Counted from the stretch's first letter, positions 7,876-16,494 are shown. The stretch is DNA of 64,000 bases from Capsulimonas corticalis (GCF_003574315.2 NZ_AP025739.1:4650001-4714000); one strand, 5' to 3'. Program-made: numbers and translations. The notes: generated by a model not told the origin, from the sequence alone.

Positions 7876-8631
7876 TTAGGCCGGCTTGGACTCTTGCTTT
7901 GCCGGATCGATGATCGTGCTTGCCCACTTCTCTGGCTCTGCGGCGAGGCACCCATCCACATGGAAGTAATCGTTGACATCGTGGCCGCATTCCACGAGGC
8001 GTATGACGTCGAATCGTTCTCGACAGTAGTAAATGCGGCGAGCCTCTGTGTCGATGAAGGTCAGGGCAGGGAGATCGGAAGAAAGATGCCGGTCAATCTC
8101 GCACGCGAGCCAACGATCGCTGGACGACCACGTTAGATCGTTGATATGTCGAACGACTCCGTCTGAAAATGGAAATGTCCAATAAGACGATGTGCATGTG
8201 ACAGTATTGTAAATCCAGAGGCTTTCTTCAAAAGCAGCGGCGAACTGATTGCCGCGATGCGACCAACGCTTTGTCGGAATCGCGTCGGGGACAACTAAGG
8301 CGGGGGCGTCAAGCACGACTCCAAGGCGAAGGAGATATGTCAAACGGATGCTCGAAATATTCATCCATTCGGAGGTTGTGTCGAAATCGATCACTTCATT
8401 ATACTTTTGCGTCCAATCCTCTCCACTTCTCATAATGTGTAAAATTTGGTAGGGATCAGCCGAAGGATCATTCTCTTTTACTACCAATAGGAGATGGGCG
8501 TCCGCTTGTATCCACGCCGCCGCCACGACGTTGTTCTGTTCGTAAACGGCCCCGTACTCCAGTTTTGTAATGACGAGGTTTTCCTCTGACAGAGCAGCGA
8601 AATAACTGCTTGTCCCTGGGGTCTCGGCCAT
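7876..8631 (-). CDS. hypothetical protein between hrcA and hisS
   Basis: 251 residues, starting from ATG 8631 with AGGAG 9 nt upstream. No signal peptide or membrane segment is seen. The sequence is rich in Trp, Tyr and beta-strand-like stretches (WSHRGNQFAAAFEESLWIYN, then LTWSSSDRWLACEIDRHL, then LTFIDTEARRIYYC). This resembles blades of a WD40/TolB-like propeller, though too short for a full seven-bladed one. No family was recognised. Its codon use is less GC-biased than that of hrcA and hisS. It lies 27 nt after hrcA and 30 nt before hisS on the same strand. Confidence 0.7.
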   Translation of the reverse strand: MAETPGTSSYFAALSEENLVITKLEYGAVYEQNNVVAAAWIQADAHLLLVVKENDPSADPYQILHIMRSGEDWTQKYNEVIDFDTTSEWMNISSIRLTYLLRLGVVLDAPALVVPDAIPTKRWSHRGNQFAAAFEESLWIYNTVTCTSSYWTFPFSDGVVRHINDLTWSSSDRWLACEIDRHLSSDLPALTFIDTEARRIYYCRERFDVIRLVECGHDVNDYFHVDGCLAAEPEKWASTIIDPAKQESKPA

Positions 8632-8658
8632 CGTATTGTTCTCCTGAAGAGGATTTGG

Positions 8659-9702
8659 TTACAGCGTTTCCAGCCGCGTAAGCGTGTCGCTGAGGGCGCG
8701 GGCGAAGTAGTTGACGGCGGGGATGGCGCGGTCGTAGTCCATGCGGGTGGGGCCGAGGACGCCGATGGCGCCGCGTTCGCGGGTTCCGATGTAGTAGGGG
8801 GCGGAGATAACGCTGCATTCCTGCATCGCGGTGATGTGGTTTTCGCGGCCGATCACGACCGTGACCTGGGAGGTGCGGACGGTTTGGGCAAGCGTTTGGA
8901 AGAGCATTGTGCCCTGCTGGAGGGAATCGAGGACCATTTCGATCTTGGCGACGTCCCGGAACTCGGGCTGGCGCAGGATCTCGGAGGTCCCTTCGAGGTA
9001 GATCTGGTCGTCGTCGGCGGCGGATTGGATCATCTGACGCAGGACTTGCAACAGGCTCTCAAAGAGGGCGCGCACGGACGGGGCGAATTCGGCCGGGGGC
9101 GCGCCGAGGGCCGCGTCGGGGCCGATGACGCTGTCGATGTTCTTGCCGGCCATCCCCGCGTTCAGAGCGTTGTTCACCGAGACGAGGTCGCTGGGGGTGA
9201 AGTCGGCCGATCCGGCGAAGCGGCGGGTTTCGACATGGCCGGTGCTGAGCAGGACGACGGCCAGGAGGCCCTTGTCGCCGGCGGGCGAAATGAAAACCTG
9301 GGAAATCTGTGTATCGGCGGGGCGGGGCGGGGTCGCCATGGATGTGTACGACGTCATCCGCGTCAGCAGGGCGCAGGTTTGGCGCAGCAGTTTGTCCAGC
9401 GCGAGCGATTGCTCCAGCGCGGCGGCCTGACGCGCGGCGCTCTTGGGGACGCTGCGCGCCTCCATCAAGTGGTCGACGTAAAAACGATACCCGCGATCCG
9501 AGGGGATGCGGCCGGCGCTGGTGTGTGGCTGCCGGAGCAGGCCCAGCTCCGCCAATTCCGCAAGCTCATTGCGAATCGTGGCGCTCTTGACTCCCAGCGC
9601 GTGACGCGCCGCGAGGTCTTCGCTGCCAATGGGCCGAACGGTCTCGACATAGTCGCGAACCACGGCGCCGAGTATTCGTTGTTTTCTGTCGTCGAGATAC
9701 AT
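8659..9702 (-). CDS. hrcA: heat-inducible transcription repressor HrcA
   Basis: 347 residues from ATG 9702, which gives the canonical beginning MYLDDRKQRILGAVVRDYVE. The winged helix reads ETVRPIGSEDLAARHALGVK, followed by SATIRNELAELAELGLL and HTSAGRIPSDRGYRFYVDHL, all diagnostic of HrcA. The C-terminal GAF-like part includes GAIGVLGPTRMDYDRAIP. HrcA represses groE and dnaK operons through the CIRCE element, with GroEL as cofactor. No CIRCE sequence and no dnaK, grpE or groE gene is in this window, so its targets lie elsewhere. A consensus promoter ends ten bases before the start codon, so the mRNA is nearly leaderless. Confidence 0.93.
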   Translation of the reverse strand: MYLDDRKQRILGAVVRDYVETVRPIGSEDLAARHALGVKSATIRNELAELAELGLLRQPHTSAGRIPSDRGYRFYVDHLMEARSVPKSAARQAAALEQSLALDKLLRQTCALLTRMTSYTSMATPPRPADTQISQVFISPAGDKGLLAVVLLSTGHVETRRFAGSADFTPSDLVSVNNALNAGMAGKNIDSVIGPDAALGAPPAEFAPSVRALFESLLQVLRQMIQSAADDDQIYLEGTSEILRQPEFRDVAKIEMVLDSLQQGTMLFQTLAQTVRTSQVTVVIGRENHITAMQECSVISAPYYIGTRERGAIGVLGPTRMDYDRAIPAVNYFARALSDTLTRLETL

Positions 9703-9712
9703 TCCCGTAAAA

Positions 9713-9741
9713 ATTATACCGTGACGGCGGCTGGATGTCAA
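9713..9741 (-). promoter_or_regulatory. consensus promoter of hrcA, near-leaderless
   Basis: TTGACA (9741-9736), a 17-nt spacer, then TATAAT (9718-9713) on the minus strand match the sigma70 consensus fully. Transcription is expected near 9706, only about 4 nt before ATG 9702. There is no room for a Shine-Dalgarno site. Confidence 0.8.
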
Positions 9742-9772
9742 TGTCCGCATGGCGCCGAGCGGCTGTTCGCCC

Positions 9773-9802
9773 TTGACAACGGAGACGCCGCGCATGTATG
9801 AT
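9773..9802 (+). promoter_or_regulatory. promoter of scpA, near-leaderless
   Basis: TTGACA (9773-9778), an 18-nt spacer, then TATGAT (9797-9802). Transcription is expected near 9809, within about 2 nt of ATG 9811. It is divergent from the hrcA promoter, with the two -35 boxes 31 nt apart. Confidence 0.75.
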
Positions 9803-9810
9803 AGACAATT

Positions 9811-10695
9811 ATGCCCGTTGCGCCCACCGCCGCTCCCGTCGCCGGAATCCCGCCGCTCTCACTGACGGCGTTCGAGGGCCCTCTCGACCTCCTGCTTCAC
9901 CTGATCCGCGAGCACAAGATCGATATCGCGGACATTCCGATCCTCCAGGTCACGGAACATTATCTGGCGCATCTGCGGGCGATGGAGGCGATGAACCTCA
10001 CCGTCGCCGGCGAGTTTTTGGTGATGGCGGCGACGCTGCTGGAGATCAAGAGCCGCCTGCTGTTGCCCAAGCCCCCGAAGGAAGTCGGAGAGGACGGGGA
10101 AGAGGGCGAGGATCCGCGCGAGGAGCTGGTGCAGCGCCTGCTGGATTATCAGCGGTATAAGGCGTTTGTCGCGACGCTCGCCACATGGGAGGACGACCGC
10201 CGGCAGGTCTTTTTTCGCGGCCAGGCGGCGTACGGGGATCTTTACGAACTGCCCGTGCCCTATGGCGAGTTTTCATCGGGTTCTCTGGTCAAGGCGCTGA
10301 TGCGCCTGTTGACGGAGCTGGGATCGGATTCGACGGACGGCAAGGCCCATGTCGGCCGCGCCAAGGTCACCCTGCGTCTGGCGATGGCGACCCTCTGGCG
10401 AAAGATCCAGCGCGCCGGCGAGGCGGGAATTATCTTTGATGAGTGCTTCGAACGGCCCTTGATCCGCTTCGATGTCATCATGACGTTTTTGGCGCTGCTG
10501 GAGCTGCTGCGGCAGTCGCGCGTCTCCGCCGTTCAGGAAGAGATGCTGGGCGAGATCCGTTTGACGATGGACATTCAAAAGGCGGAAGACGAGACCGGCG
10601 AAGCCGCTCAAAACGACGCCGAGCACACCGAACACGCCGAGCCGCAGGGCGGTGTGGCGCCGACCGCTGAGATGGAAGAAGAGGAGACGGAATAG
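9811..10695 (+). CDS. scpA: segregation and condensation protein A (kleisin)
   Basis: 294 residues. ScpA is the kleisin subunit that bridges SMC heads in the bacterial condensin. The diagnostic start LTAFEGPLDLLLHLIREHKI is followed by DIADIPILQVTEHYLAHL and ATLLEIKSRLLLP. The C-terminal winged helix (IIFDECFERPLIRFDVIMTF, then LALLELLRQSRVSAVQ) is complete. An acidic linker lies near residues 88-105 and an acidic tail after residue 250. It directly precedes scpB: the scpA stop and scpB start codons are adjacent. The start is fixed by the promoter just upstream. Confidence 0.93.
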   Translation: MPVAPTAAPVAGIPPLSLTAFEGPLDLLLHLIREHKIDIADIPILQVTEHYLAHLRAMEAMNLTVAGEFLVMAATLLEIKSRLLLPKPPKEVGEDGEEGEDPREELVQRLLDYQRYKAFVATLATWEDDRRQVFFRGQAAYGDLYELPVPYGEFSSGSLVKALMRLLTELGSDSTDGKAHVGRAKVTLRLAMATLWRKIQRAGEAGIIFDECFERPLIRFDVIMTFLALLELLRQSRVSAVQEEMLGEIRLTMDIQKAEDETGEAAQNDAEHTEHAEPQGGVAPTAEMEEEETE

Positions 10696-11316
10696 TTGGC
10701 CGCGACCGAAGCCCGTCAGGAAGAAACGCGCGTCTTTACGGCGAATGCGCTGCTCGCGCTGCTGGAAGGCTATTTGTTCGTTGCGATCGAGCCGGTGACG
10801 CCGGCGGAAGTGGCGAAAACGCTGGGAATCCACGCCGCGCAGGTCGAGGAGACCTTTGAGGATCTCGTCAATATCTACGCCCGGCGCGAGAAGTCCGGGC
10901 TGCATATTATGCGGATCGCCGGCGGCTATCAGATCGCGACGAAGTCCGAGCTGGCGCAGGATATCGGCAAGCTGCTCGCCGCGCCCGCCGGCAAGGCGCG
11001 CCTTTCAAAGCCGGCTTTGGAGACGCTCGCCATCGTCGCGTATCAGCAGCCCGTGACCGTGGCCGAGATGGAAGCCGTACGCGGCGTCAGCGTGGACGGT
11101 GTGATTAAGACGCTGCTGGATCGCCGGCTGGTGCGCGAGGACGGCCGAAAAGCCGTGCCGGGCCGCCCGATCCTGTACGCCACCACGCCGGAGTTTCTGC
11201 ACTATTTTGGACTGTCGTCCCTGGAAGACTTGCCGCCGCTGGAGGATATCGCCGTCGCCGAAGCCGAGAAGGCCGAAGCCCACGACGCCCTCCAAGCCGT
11301 TGGACTTGAGGAGTAG
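10696..11316 (+). CDS. scpB: segregation and condensation protein B
   Basis: 206 residues, beginning at TTG immediately after the scpA stop. ScpB binds ScpA as a dimer and adjusts SMC-ScpA activity. Two winged-helix units are visible: ALLEGYLFVAIEPVTPAEVA near the N-terminus and the highly conserved LSKPALETLAIVAYQQPVT, followed by EAVRGVSVDGVIKTLLDRRL and GRPILYATTPEFLHYFGL. The short acidic C-terminal tail is common. The TTG start and zero spacing suggest translation is coupled to scpA. A slightly internal start is possible. Confidence 0.93.
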   Translation: MAATEARQEETRVFTANALLALLEGYLFVAIEPVTPAEVAKTLGIHAAQVEETFEDLVNIYARREKSGLHIMRIAGGYQIATKSELAQDIGKLLAAPAGKARLSKPALETLAIVAYQQPVTVAEMEAVRGVSVDGVIKTLLDRRLVREDGRKAVPGRPILYATTPEFLHYFGLSSLEDLPPLEDIAVAEAEKAEAHDALQAVGLEE

Positions 11317-11319
11317 TTC

Positions 11320-12615
11320 GTGATATTCTCTCAATTCGCCCGCCGCGCCGCCGTGGCCCTGGCTTTGACGCCCATCCTCTGCGGCCACGCCGTGGCGGCG
11401 CCGCCCGCGCTGGACGGCCCGACGACGCCGAAGTCGAACAGCAAGTTCTGCGTTCTGGAAGACGCCGTCACCGGCAAGGTGATGTGGGGAAAGAACGAAA
11501 ACGTCCACCGGCCGATGGCGTCGACGACGAAGATGATGACGGCGATTCTGCTGCTGGAGCGCGGCCATCCGAACGATATCGTGACCGCGCCGCCCGGCAT
11601 CGATCAACTGCCCGACAGCAGCCTGCATCTGACGCCCGGCGAGACGATCCCGCTGCACGATTTGATGTACGCGATGCTGCTGCGCTCCGCGAACGACTCC
11701 GCCGTTGCAGGGGCGACCTACCTGAATGGAACCGTGCCGGCGTTTGTCGAACAGATGAATTTGAAGGCGAAGGATATCGGCGCGCTCAACACGCACTTCG
11801 TGACGCCGAACGGCCTGTACGCGCCGGATCACTATTCGACGGCGGCGGACCTGGCGACCATCGCGCGCTACGCCGTCAACAACCTGACGGAGTTTAATAA
11901 GATCGTCCGCACGCCGAAGTACAAAGTGCAGCGATCGATCCACAAGGGCGATTCTTGGGTCGTCAATACGTCCAAGACATTCCTGCGCGACTTTCCGGGC
12001 GCCGACGGAATCAAGACCGGATATGTCCGCGAGGCGGGACATTGCTTTGTCGGATCGGCGACACGCAACGGCTGGCGCTTGATCGCGGTCGCGCTCAAGA
12101 GCAATAGCTGCCGGGAAGATGTCGAATCGCTGCTAAACTACGGGTTCGCGAACTACAAGCGCGTGCCGTTCATTCAGCAAGGTCAATCGGTCGGGCAGAT
12201 CGCCGTGCGGAACGCGACTCAGCCGGTTCCGGTCGTCGCGGCGCGGGATTTGCAGGTCGTGGTGTCGCGGTGGAAGTCCGTTCCGGAGTTCAGCGTCACG
12301 GTGACGCCGCTGCCCGTGCTGCCGCCCGCGCCGATCGACGCCGGGACAAAGCTCGGCGTGTATAGCGTGATCGCGAATGGCAAGGTGCAGGCGACCGGCG
12401 ACGCCGTCGCGGCGCAGGCCGTGCCGATGGCGGCGGGCGCGGCGGTCATGCATGCGACGCACAATTTAGGAACACGCATTGCGCGCGGACTGGGCGTGGG
12501 CCTGGGAACCGTGATGCTGCTGTGTATGGGAGTAATGGTATATGCAAGAACGTCTCCAAAAGGTATTGGCCGGAGCGGGGATCGGATCGAGACGAGCGTG
12601 CGAGGAGTGGATTAA
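11320..12615 (+). CDS. dacF: D-alanyl-D-alanine carboxypeptidase (PBP5/DacF type)
   Basis: 431 residues from GTG 11320, three bases after the scpB stop. A signal peptide is followed by the S11 peptidase domain. The three active-site motifs are present: SxxK as MASTTKMMTA, SxN as LLRSANDSAV, and KTG as GADGIKTGYVREAG. The enzyme trims the terminal D-Ala from peptidoglycan pentapeptides in the periplasm. The PBP5-like C-terminal beta domain follows, then a hydrophobic segment near residues 388-410 ([18 protein letters not shown]) that probably anchors the protein. The last 74 bases overlap the start of rluB. A slightly later start within the signal peptide is possible. Confidence 0.9.
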   Translation: MIFSQFARRAAVALALTPILCGHAVAAPPALDGPTTPKSNSKFCVLEDAVTGKVMWGKNENVHRPMASTTKMMTAILLLERGHPNDIVTAPPGIDQLPDSSLHLTPGETIPLHDLMYAMLLRSANDSAVAGATYLNGTVPAFVEQMNLKAKDIGALNTHFVTPNGLYAPDHYSTAADLATIARYAVNNLTEFNKIVRTPKYKVQRSIHKGDSWVVNTSKTFLRDFPGADGIKTGYVREAGHCFVGSATRNGWRLIAVALKSNSCREDVESLLNYGFANYKRVPFIQQGQSVGQIAVRNATQPVPVVAARDLQVVVSRWKSVPEFSVTVTPLPVLPPAPIDAGTKLGVYSVIANGKVQATGDAVAAQAVPMAAGAAVMHATHNLGTRIARGLGVGLGTVMLLCMGVMVYARTSPKGIGRSGDRIETSVRGVD

Positions 12616-13489
12616 AGAGGGCCGGGTCAAAGTCAACGGCCAGGTCGTCACGGAGCTCGGCGTCAAGGTGGACCCGGCGACGGATCGTATCTTATTTGAC
12701 TCCAAGCTGGTGAAGGAGCCTTCCAAGCGCTACTATATCGTACTCAATAAACCCAAGGATGTCGTCTGCACGCTGCACGATCCGAACGCGGGACGCCTTG
12801 TCACGGACTTGGTGGATCTGCAAAGCAAGCCGATGCTGCGTCCGGTCGGCCGGCTGGATTCGGACAGCGAGGGTCTGATCTTCCTGACCGACGACGGCGA
12901 TTTTCTCTACACTCTGACCCATCCCAAGCACCACGTGCCGAAGACCTACCGGGCCACCGTGCGCGGCGTTCCCAGCCCGGAAGCGCTGAAGAAGCTCGCG
13001 CTCGGCGTTCGCCTGGAAGACGGCGTCACCAAGCCCGCCGAAAACGTACGCGTGCGCAAGCGGTTCTCGGAAGGGGCGGGGAGCGTGGGCGGCTCCGAGG
13101 TGGAATTGACCATCCATGAGGGTAAGAACCGACAGGTGCGCCGCATGCTGGCGGCGGTCGGTCATCCCGTCTCGAAGCTTGTGCGCATCTCCATTGGCGG
13201 CGTGCGGCTGACGGGCCTGCCCTCCGGCGCCTGGCGCCACCTGACCGCAGAAGAAATTGCGTCGTTCGCGCTCAAATCCAGCACGGACACGAAAAAGAAG
13301 GCGCCGTCAAAGACGGCGGCAAAACCCGCGGCGAGCGCCGCAGAGGAGAAACCCGCATCATGGCCGACCGAACAGCCACCTTCGAAACGAGCAAAGGAAC
13401 CATCGTCGTCCAGCTCGCCGAAACCGAAGCTCCAATCACAACTGCGAACTTCATCGATCTTGCCGAAAAAGGCTTCTACAACGGACTGA
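12542..13489 (+). CDS. rluB: 23S rRNA pseudouridine synthase, RluB type
   Basis: 315 residues. An S4 RNA-binding domain ([20 protein letters not shown]) precedes the RsuA/RluB catalytic domain, with the active-site aspartate in [12 protein letters not shown] and the supporting motif [18 protein letters not shown]. The enzyme isomerises a uridine in 23S rRNA; the RluB rather than RluE/RsuA assignment follows from length and the S4 domain. Residues ~245-315 are a low-complexity Lys/Ala/Ser/Pro tail. The gene overlaps dacF by 74 nt at its start, where GGGAG serves as ribosome-binding site, and the cyclophilin gene by 130 nt at its end. Confidence 0.9.
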   Translation: MQERLQKVLAGAGIGSRRACEEWIKEGRVKVNGQVVTELGVKVDPATDRILFDSKLVKEPSKRYYIVLNKPKDVVCTLHDPNAGRLVTDLVDLQSKPMLRPVGRLDSDSEGLIFLTDDGDFLYTLTHPKHHVPKTYRATVRGVPSPEALKKLALGVRLEDGVTKPAENVRVRKRFSEGAGSVGGSEVELTIHEGKNRQVRRMLAAVGHPVSKLVRISIGGVRLTGLPSGAWRHLTAEEIASFALKSSTDTKKKAPSKTAAKPAASAAEEKPASWPTEQPPSKRAKEPSSSSSPKPKLQSQLRTSSILPKKASTTD

Positions 13490-13794
13490 CGTTCCATCGA
13501 TACGTCCCGAACTTTGTTATTCAGGGCGGCGATCCCGACGGCAACGGCACCGGCGGCTCCGGCAAACATATCAAGCTGGAAGTCACCCCGTCGCTCAAGC
13601 ACGACACCGCCGGAACGGTCGCCATGGCCCGGTCCGCGGCTCCGGACAGCGCCTCCAGCCAATTCTACTTCACGCTGGGTTCGACGCCGCATCTGGACAT
13701 GAACTACGCCGTCTTCGGCAAAACCATCAGCGGCGTGGAGAACGTCCTCCAGCTTCGCGAAGGCGACCGCATCGATTCCATCACGATCAGCTAA
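13360..13794 (+). CDS. cyclophilin-type peptidyl-prolyl cis-trans isomerase
   Basis: 144 residues, cytoplasmic (no signal peptide). Family motifs are complete: [39 protein letters not shown], then [18 protein letters not shown] and the closing [14 protein letters not shown]. The catalytic Arg of [14 protein letters not shown] is present. The start ATG 13360 lies inside the low-complexity tail of rluB and 130 nt are read in two frames. The start is credible because [19 protein letters not shown] matches normal cyclophilin N-termini. It is probably the last gene of the scpA-scpB-dacF-rluB run. Confidence 0.9.
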   Translation: MADRTATFETSKGTIVVQLAETEAPITTANFIDLAEKGFYNGLTFHRYVPNFVIQGGDPDGNGTGGSGKHIKLEVTPSLKHDTAGTVAMARSAAPDSASSQFYFTLGSTPHLDMNYAVFGKTISGVENVLQLREGDRIDSITIS

Positions 13795-13798
13795 GATC

Positions 13799-13848
13799 GG
13801 CCCTCACCCGGCGCTCCGCGCCACCCTCTCCCAATTCTGGGAGAGGGT
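13799..13848. repeat. GC-rich palindromic repeat after the cyclophilin gene
   Basis: It carries GGCCCTCACCC, then a GGCGCtccGCGCC hairpin, then CTCTCCCAATTCTGGGAGAG. Nearly the same unit starts the element at 28956, so this is a single copy of the same family. It lies 4 nt after the stop codon and may form the 3' end of the transcript. Confidence 0.7.
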
Positions 13849-13902
13849 TATATCCCCATTCTTCGCAATTATGCCGATTTGCGGCCTTCATGATAAAATC
13901 CC

Positions 13903-13931
13903 TTTGCAGATCCGTTTTAATATGATATGAT
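13903..13931 (+). promoter_or_regulatory. promoter of the first pseudopilin gene
   Basis: TTTGCA (13903-13908), a 17-nt spacer and TATGAT (13926-13931). The predicted start near 13938 leaves a leader of about 46 nt before ATG 13984. The -35 box is only a partial match. Confidence 0.5.
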
Positions 13932-13983
13932 GGACTCGTCAAATCCTAACGTACTGAGTGTGGTCGAAAGGAACATTATTTTC

Positions 13984-14787
13984 ATGGCGCGATTGCAAAT
14001 ATCCCGTAAAGATCAGACAGGTTTTACTCTCATTGAGCTCCTCGTCGTGATAGCCATCATCGCGATTCTCGCGGCCATTCTCTTCCCCGTCTTCGCCAAA
14101 GCGCGTGAGAAGGCGCGGCAGATCTCCTGCGTTTCTAACGAAAAGCAGTTGGGATTGGGTTTCATGCAGTACAGCCAGGACAACGACGAGCACTATCCCG
14201 TCGGCCTCGGCAACCATCGCGGCGGCGGCTGGGCTGGCGCGGTTTACCCGTATGTCAAGAGCGTTGGCGTCTACAAATGTCCCGATGACCCGACTACCGC
14301 CGACAACTCCGTCACCCCCGCACGCGTCCCCGTCTCCTACGGCTACAATCTGAACATCGCCCAAACGTCCTCCACGGGGCTGGGCGGAGCGGATAGTCAG
14401 GTGAAAGCGCCGTCGCAGACGATCCTCCTGTTCGAGCTGCGCGGCAGCCGCGCCATGGTGACCGACTTGCAGGAGGGAGGCGCCGCGCGGGATCGCAGCT
14501 CGATTTCCGGTGATGGAAACAACCTGCTCTCGTACGATAACGCGGACGCGGAACAAAGCAGCAATTCGGCTGCGACCGGCGGCGCGACTCCCGGCGGCGC
14601 GCAATATGACACAGGCGAAGTGGTCGGATGGAACACCACATTCCAGACACAGCAATGGCTGCCGACCGGGCGCCATACCGATGGCGCAAATTACCTGCTG
14701 GACGACGGACACGCCAAGTTCTTCAAGCCAGGCAATGTTGTCAACGCCCAGGACGATATTCACGCAATTTATTGGGGCCAGAGTTAG
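13984..14787 (+). CDS. DUF1559 pseudopilin-like protein with H-X9-DG motif
   Basis: 267 residues from ATG 13984, which puts the prepilin cleavage site near the N-terminus. The class III/type IV prepilin signature [20 protein letters not shown] is followed by the DUF1559-type [16 protein letters not shown]. The globular part contains DNDEHYP, YKCPDD and the C-terminal [17 protein letters not shown], where His plus nine residues plus DG is the H-X9-DG motif. Such proteins are expanded in Planctomycetota, Verrucomicrobiota and Armatimonadota. Processing by a prepilin peptidase and display at the cell surface are likely; the exact role is unknown. Three more copies lie at 39569, 40803 and 45235. 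Confidence 0.85.
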   Translation: MARLQISRKDQTGFTLIELLVVIAIIAILAAILFPVFAKAREKARQISCVSNEKQLGLGFMQYSQDNDEHYPVGLGNHRGGGWAGAVYPYVKSVGVYKCPDDPTTADNSVTPARVPVSYGYNLNIAQTSSTGLGGADSQVKAPSQTILLFELRGSRAMVTDLQEGGAARDRSSISGDGNNLLSYDNADAEQSSNSAATGGATPGGAQYDTGEVVGWNTTFQTQQWLPTGRHTDGANYLLDDGHAKFFKPGNVVNAQDDIHAIYWGQS

Positions 14788-14814
14788 AACACGCGTCACG
14801 GTTAAGGGGGCTCA

Positions 14815-15885
14815 ATGCGGATGCAACGGAAACCGATGGTCGCGGCCTGGGCAGTGAGCGCGCTTTTGCTCCTGCCCCTGGCGCAAGGTCATGCGAAGAC
14901 GATCTCGTTTACAGGCTCGATGAAGACGCAGCTGGACTTCACCCGGACCTATGTAGTAGATGTTGGCGCGCCGCTCAAGACGCTCACTCTCAGCATTCCC
15001 ATCCCGCAGTCCGGATCGATCTTCGGTTATGCGGAGACGACGAACGCGCCAATCATCGAATCGAGCGCGCCGGCGACCAGTGAGAAGGACGTGACCGATC
15101 ATTTCGGCAACTTCACGCATGTCATGGAGTTTGACAACGTCGCACCTGGAACCCTCACGGTCCAGGTGACCGTCAAAGAGCTGACACTTGCCACGGATCT
15201 CGACACAGGGCTTCCGACGGCGCCGTTCCCGGTCGATGTCACGGACGGCGATGCGATCATCTGCCTCAAGCCCACGCAGAATTCACAAAGCGACAGCGAC
15301 GAGATCCGCGCTCTGGCGCAGACGATCACCACGGGGGCCGCGGACGAAGCGGCGGCGGCGCGGGCGATTTCGACCTGGATGGTCAGCAACATCACCTACG
15401 ACGACGCCGCTGACAGAGTGCGCACTCCCGCGCTGACGACGTTGGCGAACCACAAGGCTCGGTGCGACGGCTGGGCAAACCTCTTTATGGCGATTGCCCG
15501 CGCCTCCGGCATCCCCGCCCGTTACGCGGGCGGCTACTGGATCTCGCCGCAGATCTCATACACCGGCGGCGCCCCAACAATCCAGAAAGTCGCCTCCGAC
15601 CACACCCACGCCTGGGTGGAGCTCTGGTTTCCCAATGCCGGCTGGATCCCGTACGAGCCCCAGCAGACCGTTGGATTTGTCGACACGCATCATCTGCGCG
15701 TGTGGCAGCTCCCCGACAGCGCCGCCTCGGCGCAAACCCTGAACTTCACGGCCGACAGCGCGACCCGCCCGCCGGTCGAACTGAAGCTGACTTCGTCTTT
15801 TGACAATCTCACCGACACGATCACGCTGACGCCGGGCGAGACGACGGAAGAAGCCGGTGAGAAAAACCTGTTTCTGCGCAAATGA
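14815..15885 (+). CDS. secreted transglutaminase-like domain protein
   Basis: 356 residues with a signal peptide (AVSALLLLPLAQGHAK). Residues ~30-150 form a beta-rich N-terminal domain. The transglutaminase-like core has the nucleophile in LANHKARCDGWANLFMAIAR, a GIPARYAGGYW segment, and the histidine in ASDHTHAWVELW. The third triad residue is usually Asp in a 'W.p.DP' context; here the sequence is GWIPYEPQQ, so Glu stands in that place. Family members are cysteine proteases or transglutaminases acting on periplasmic or surface proteins. It lies 27 nt downstream of the pseudopilin, so the two may be co-transcribed and functionally linked. A strong terminator follows. Confidence 0.8.
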   Translation: MRMQRKPMVAAWAVSALLLLPLAQGHAKTISFTGSMKTQLDFTRTYVVDVGAPLKTLTLSIPIPQSGSIFGYAETTNAPIIESSAPATSEKDVTDHFGNFTHVMEFDNVAPGTLTVQVTVKELTLATDLDTGLPTAPFPVDVTDGDAIICLKPTQNSQSDSDEIRALAQTITTGAADEAAAARAISTWMVSNITYDDAADRVRTPALTTLANHKARCDGWANLFMAIARASGIPARYAGGYWISPQISYTGGAPTIQKVASDHTHAWVELWFPNAGWIPYEPQQTVGFVDTHHLRVWQLPDSAASAQTLNFTADSATRPPVELKLTSSFDNLTDTITLTPGETTEEAGEKNLFLRK

Positions 15886-15908
15886 TTCTCGCCAAGTGAC
15901 CCAGCGCC

Positions 15909-15957
15909 AAAAAACGCAGCCCGGCAAAGTGTCTTCTTTGTCGCGGCTGCGTTTTTT
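15909..15957 (+). terminator. rho-independent terminator
   Basis: AAAAAACGCAGCC and GGCTGCGTTTTTT pair with a 23-nt loop and a terminal T-run. It follows the transglutaminase-like gene, and the A-run on the other strand makes it usable by the convergent VOC gene as well. Confidence 0.85.
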
Positions 15958-15982
15958 GCTGTGTGTCTATCGCGGCGTCTGC

Positions 15983-16390
15983 TTACACCGGCGCCTGACA
16001 GTTCACCATCCACGGGATGCCGTATTTGTCGAAGAGCATTCCGAAACCGGTGGAGAAGAAGCTCTTTTCGAACGGCATCAGTATGCTTCCATCCTCCGAA
16101 AGCGCGTCGAACACACGCCTGCACTCATCAACGTCGTCCAGGCCGATTGACACCGAGAAACCCGTAGGTTTTCCGAAATGCGATGGCGCATCCGCGCCCA
16201 TCAGAATGTTGCCCTTCACTCGGTAAGTCGTGTGCATGACCCGGTCGAGCTGATCGGCCGGCGTATGCTCGGCCATCGGCGAATCCCGATAGGTCATCAT
16301 CATGAGAATTTCGCCGCCGAGAATCGATTGGTAGAACTCGAACGCCTCTTTGCATCGCCCGTCAAAAGCAAGATACGTGTTGATCTGCAT
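15983..16390 (-). CDS. VOC-superfamily protein, PhnB-like
   Basis: 135 residues from ATG 16390, preceded by GGAGAAG. The start MQINTYLAFDGRCKEAFEFY, with GGEILMMMTY and the end FGMLFDKYGIPWMVNC, is typical of PhnB-like members of the glyoxalase/VOC fold. The E. coli PhnB reaction is not established, and homologues are often only annotated as VOC proteins. The protein is cytoplasmic. The IS element is inserted 105 bp upstream of the start, so the native promoter may be displaced. The gene converges on the transglutaminase-like gene across a shared terminator. Confidence 0.8.
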   Translation of the reverse strand: MQINTYLAFDGRCKEAFEFYQSILGGEILMMMTYRDSPMAEHTPADQLDRVMHTTYRVKGNILMGADAPSHFGKPTGFSVSIGLDDVDECRRVFDALSEDGSILMPFEKSFFSTGFGMLFDKYGIPWMVNCQAPV

Positions 16391-16494
16391 GTTCTTCTCC
16401 CGCGTCTCCGCGTCTCCCGCGCTGGCTTCGCCAATGGTTATTCGCGACTTCAATGAGTCACATTCTTCAATAACATATGTCTGGCGGAGTGTCA

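Noticed and set aside
9703-9810. Search for a CIRCE operator at hrcA
   Set aside because: No TTAGCACTC/GAGTGCTAA pair or close variant is visible in the gap.
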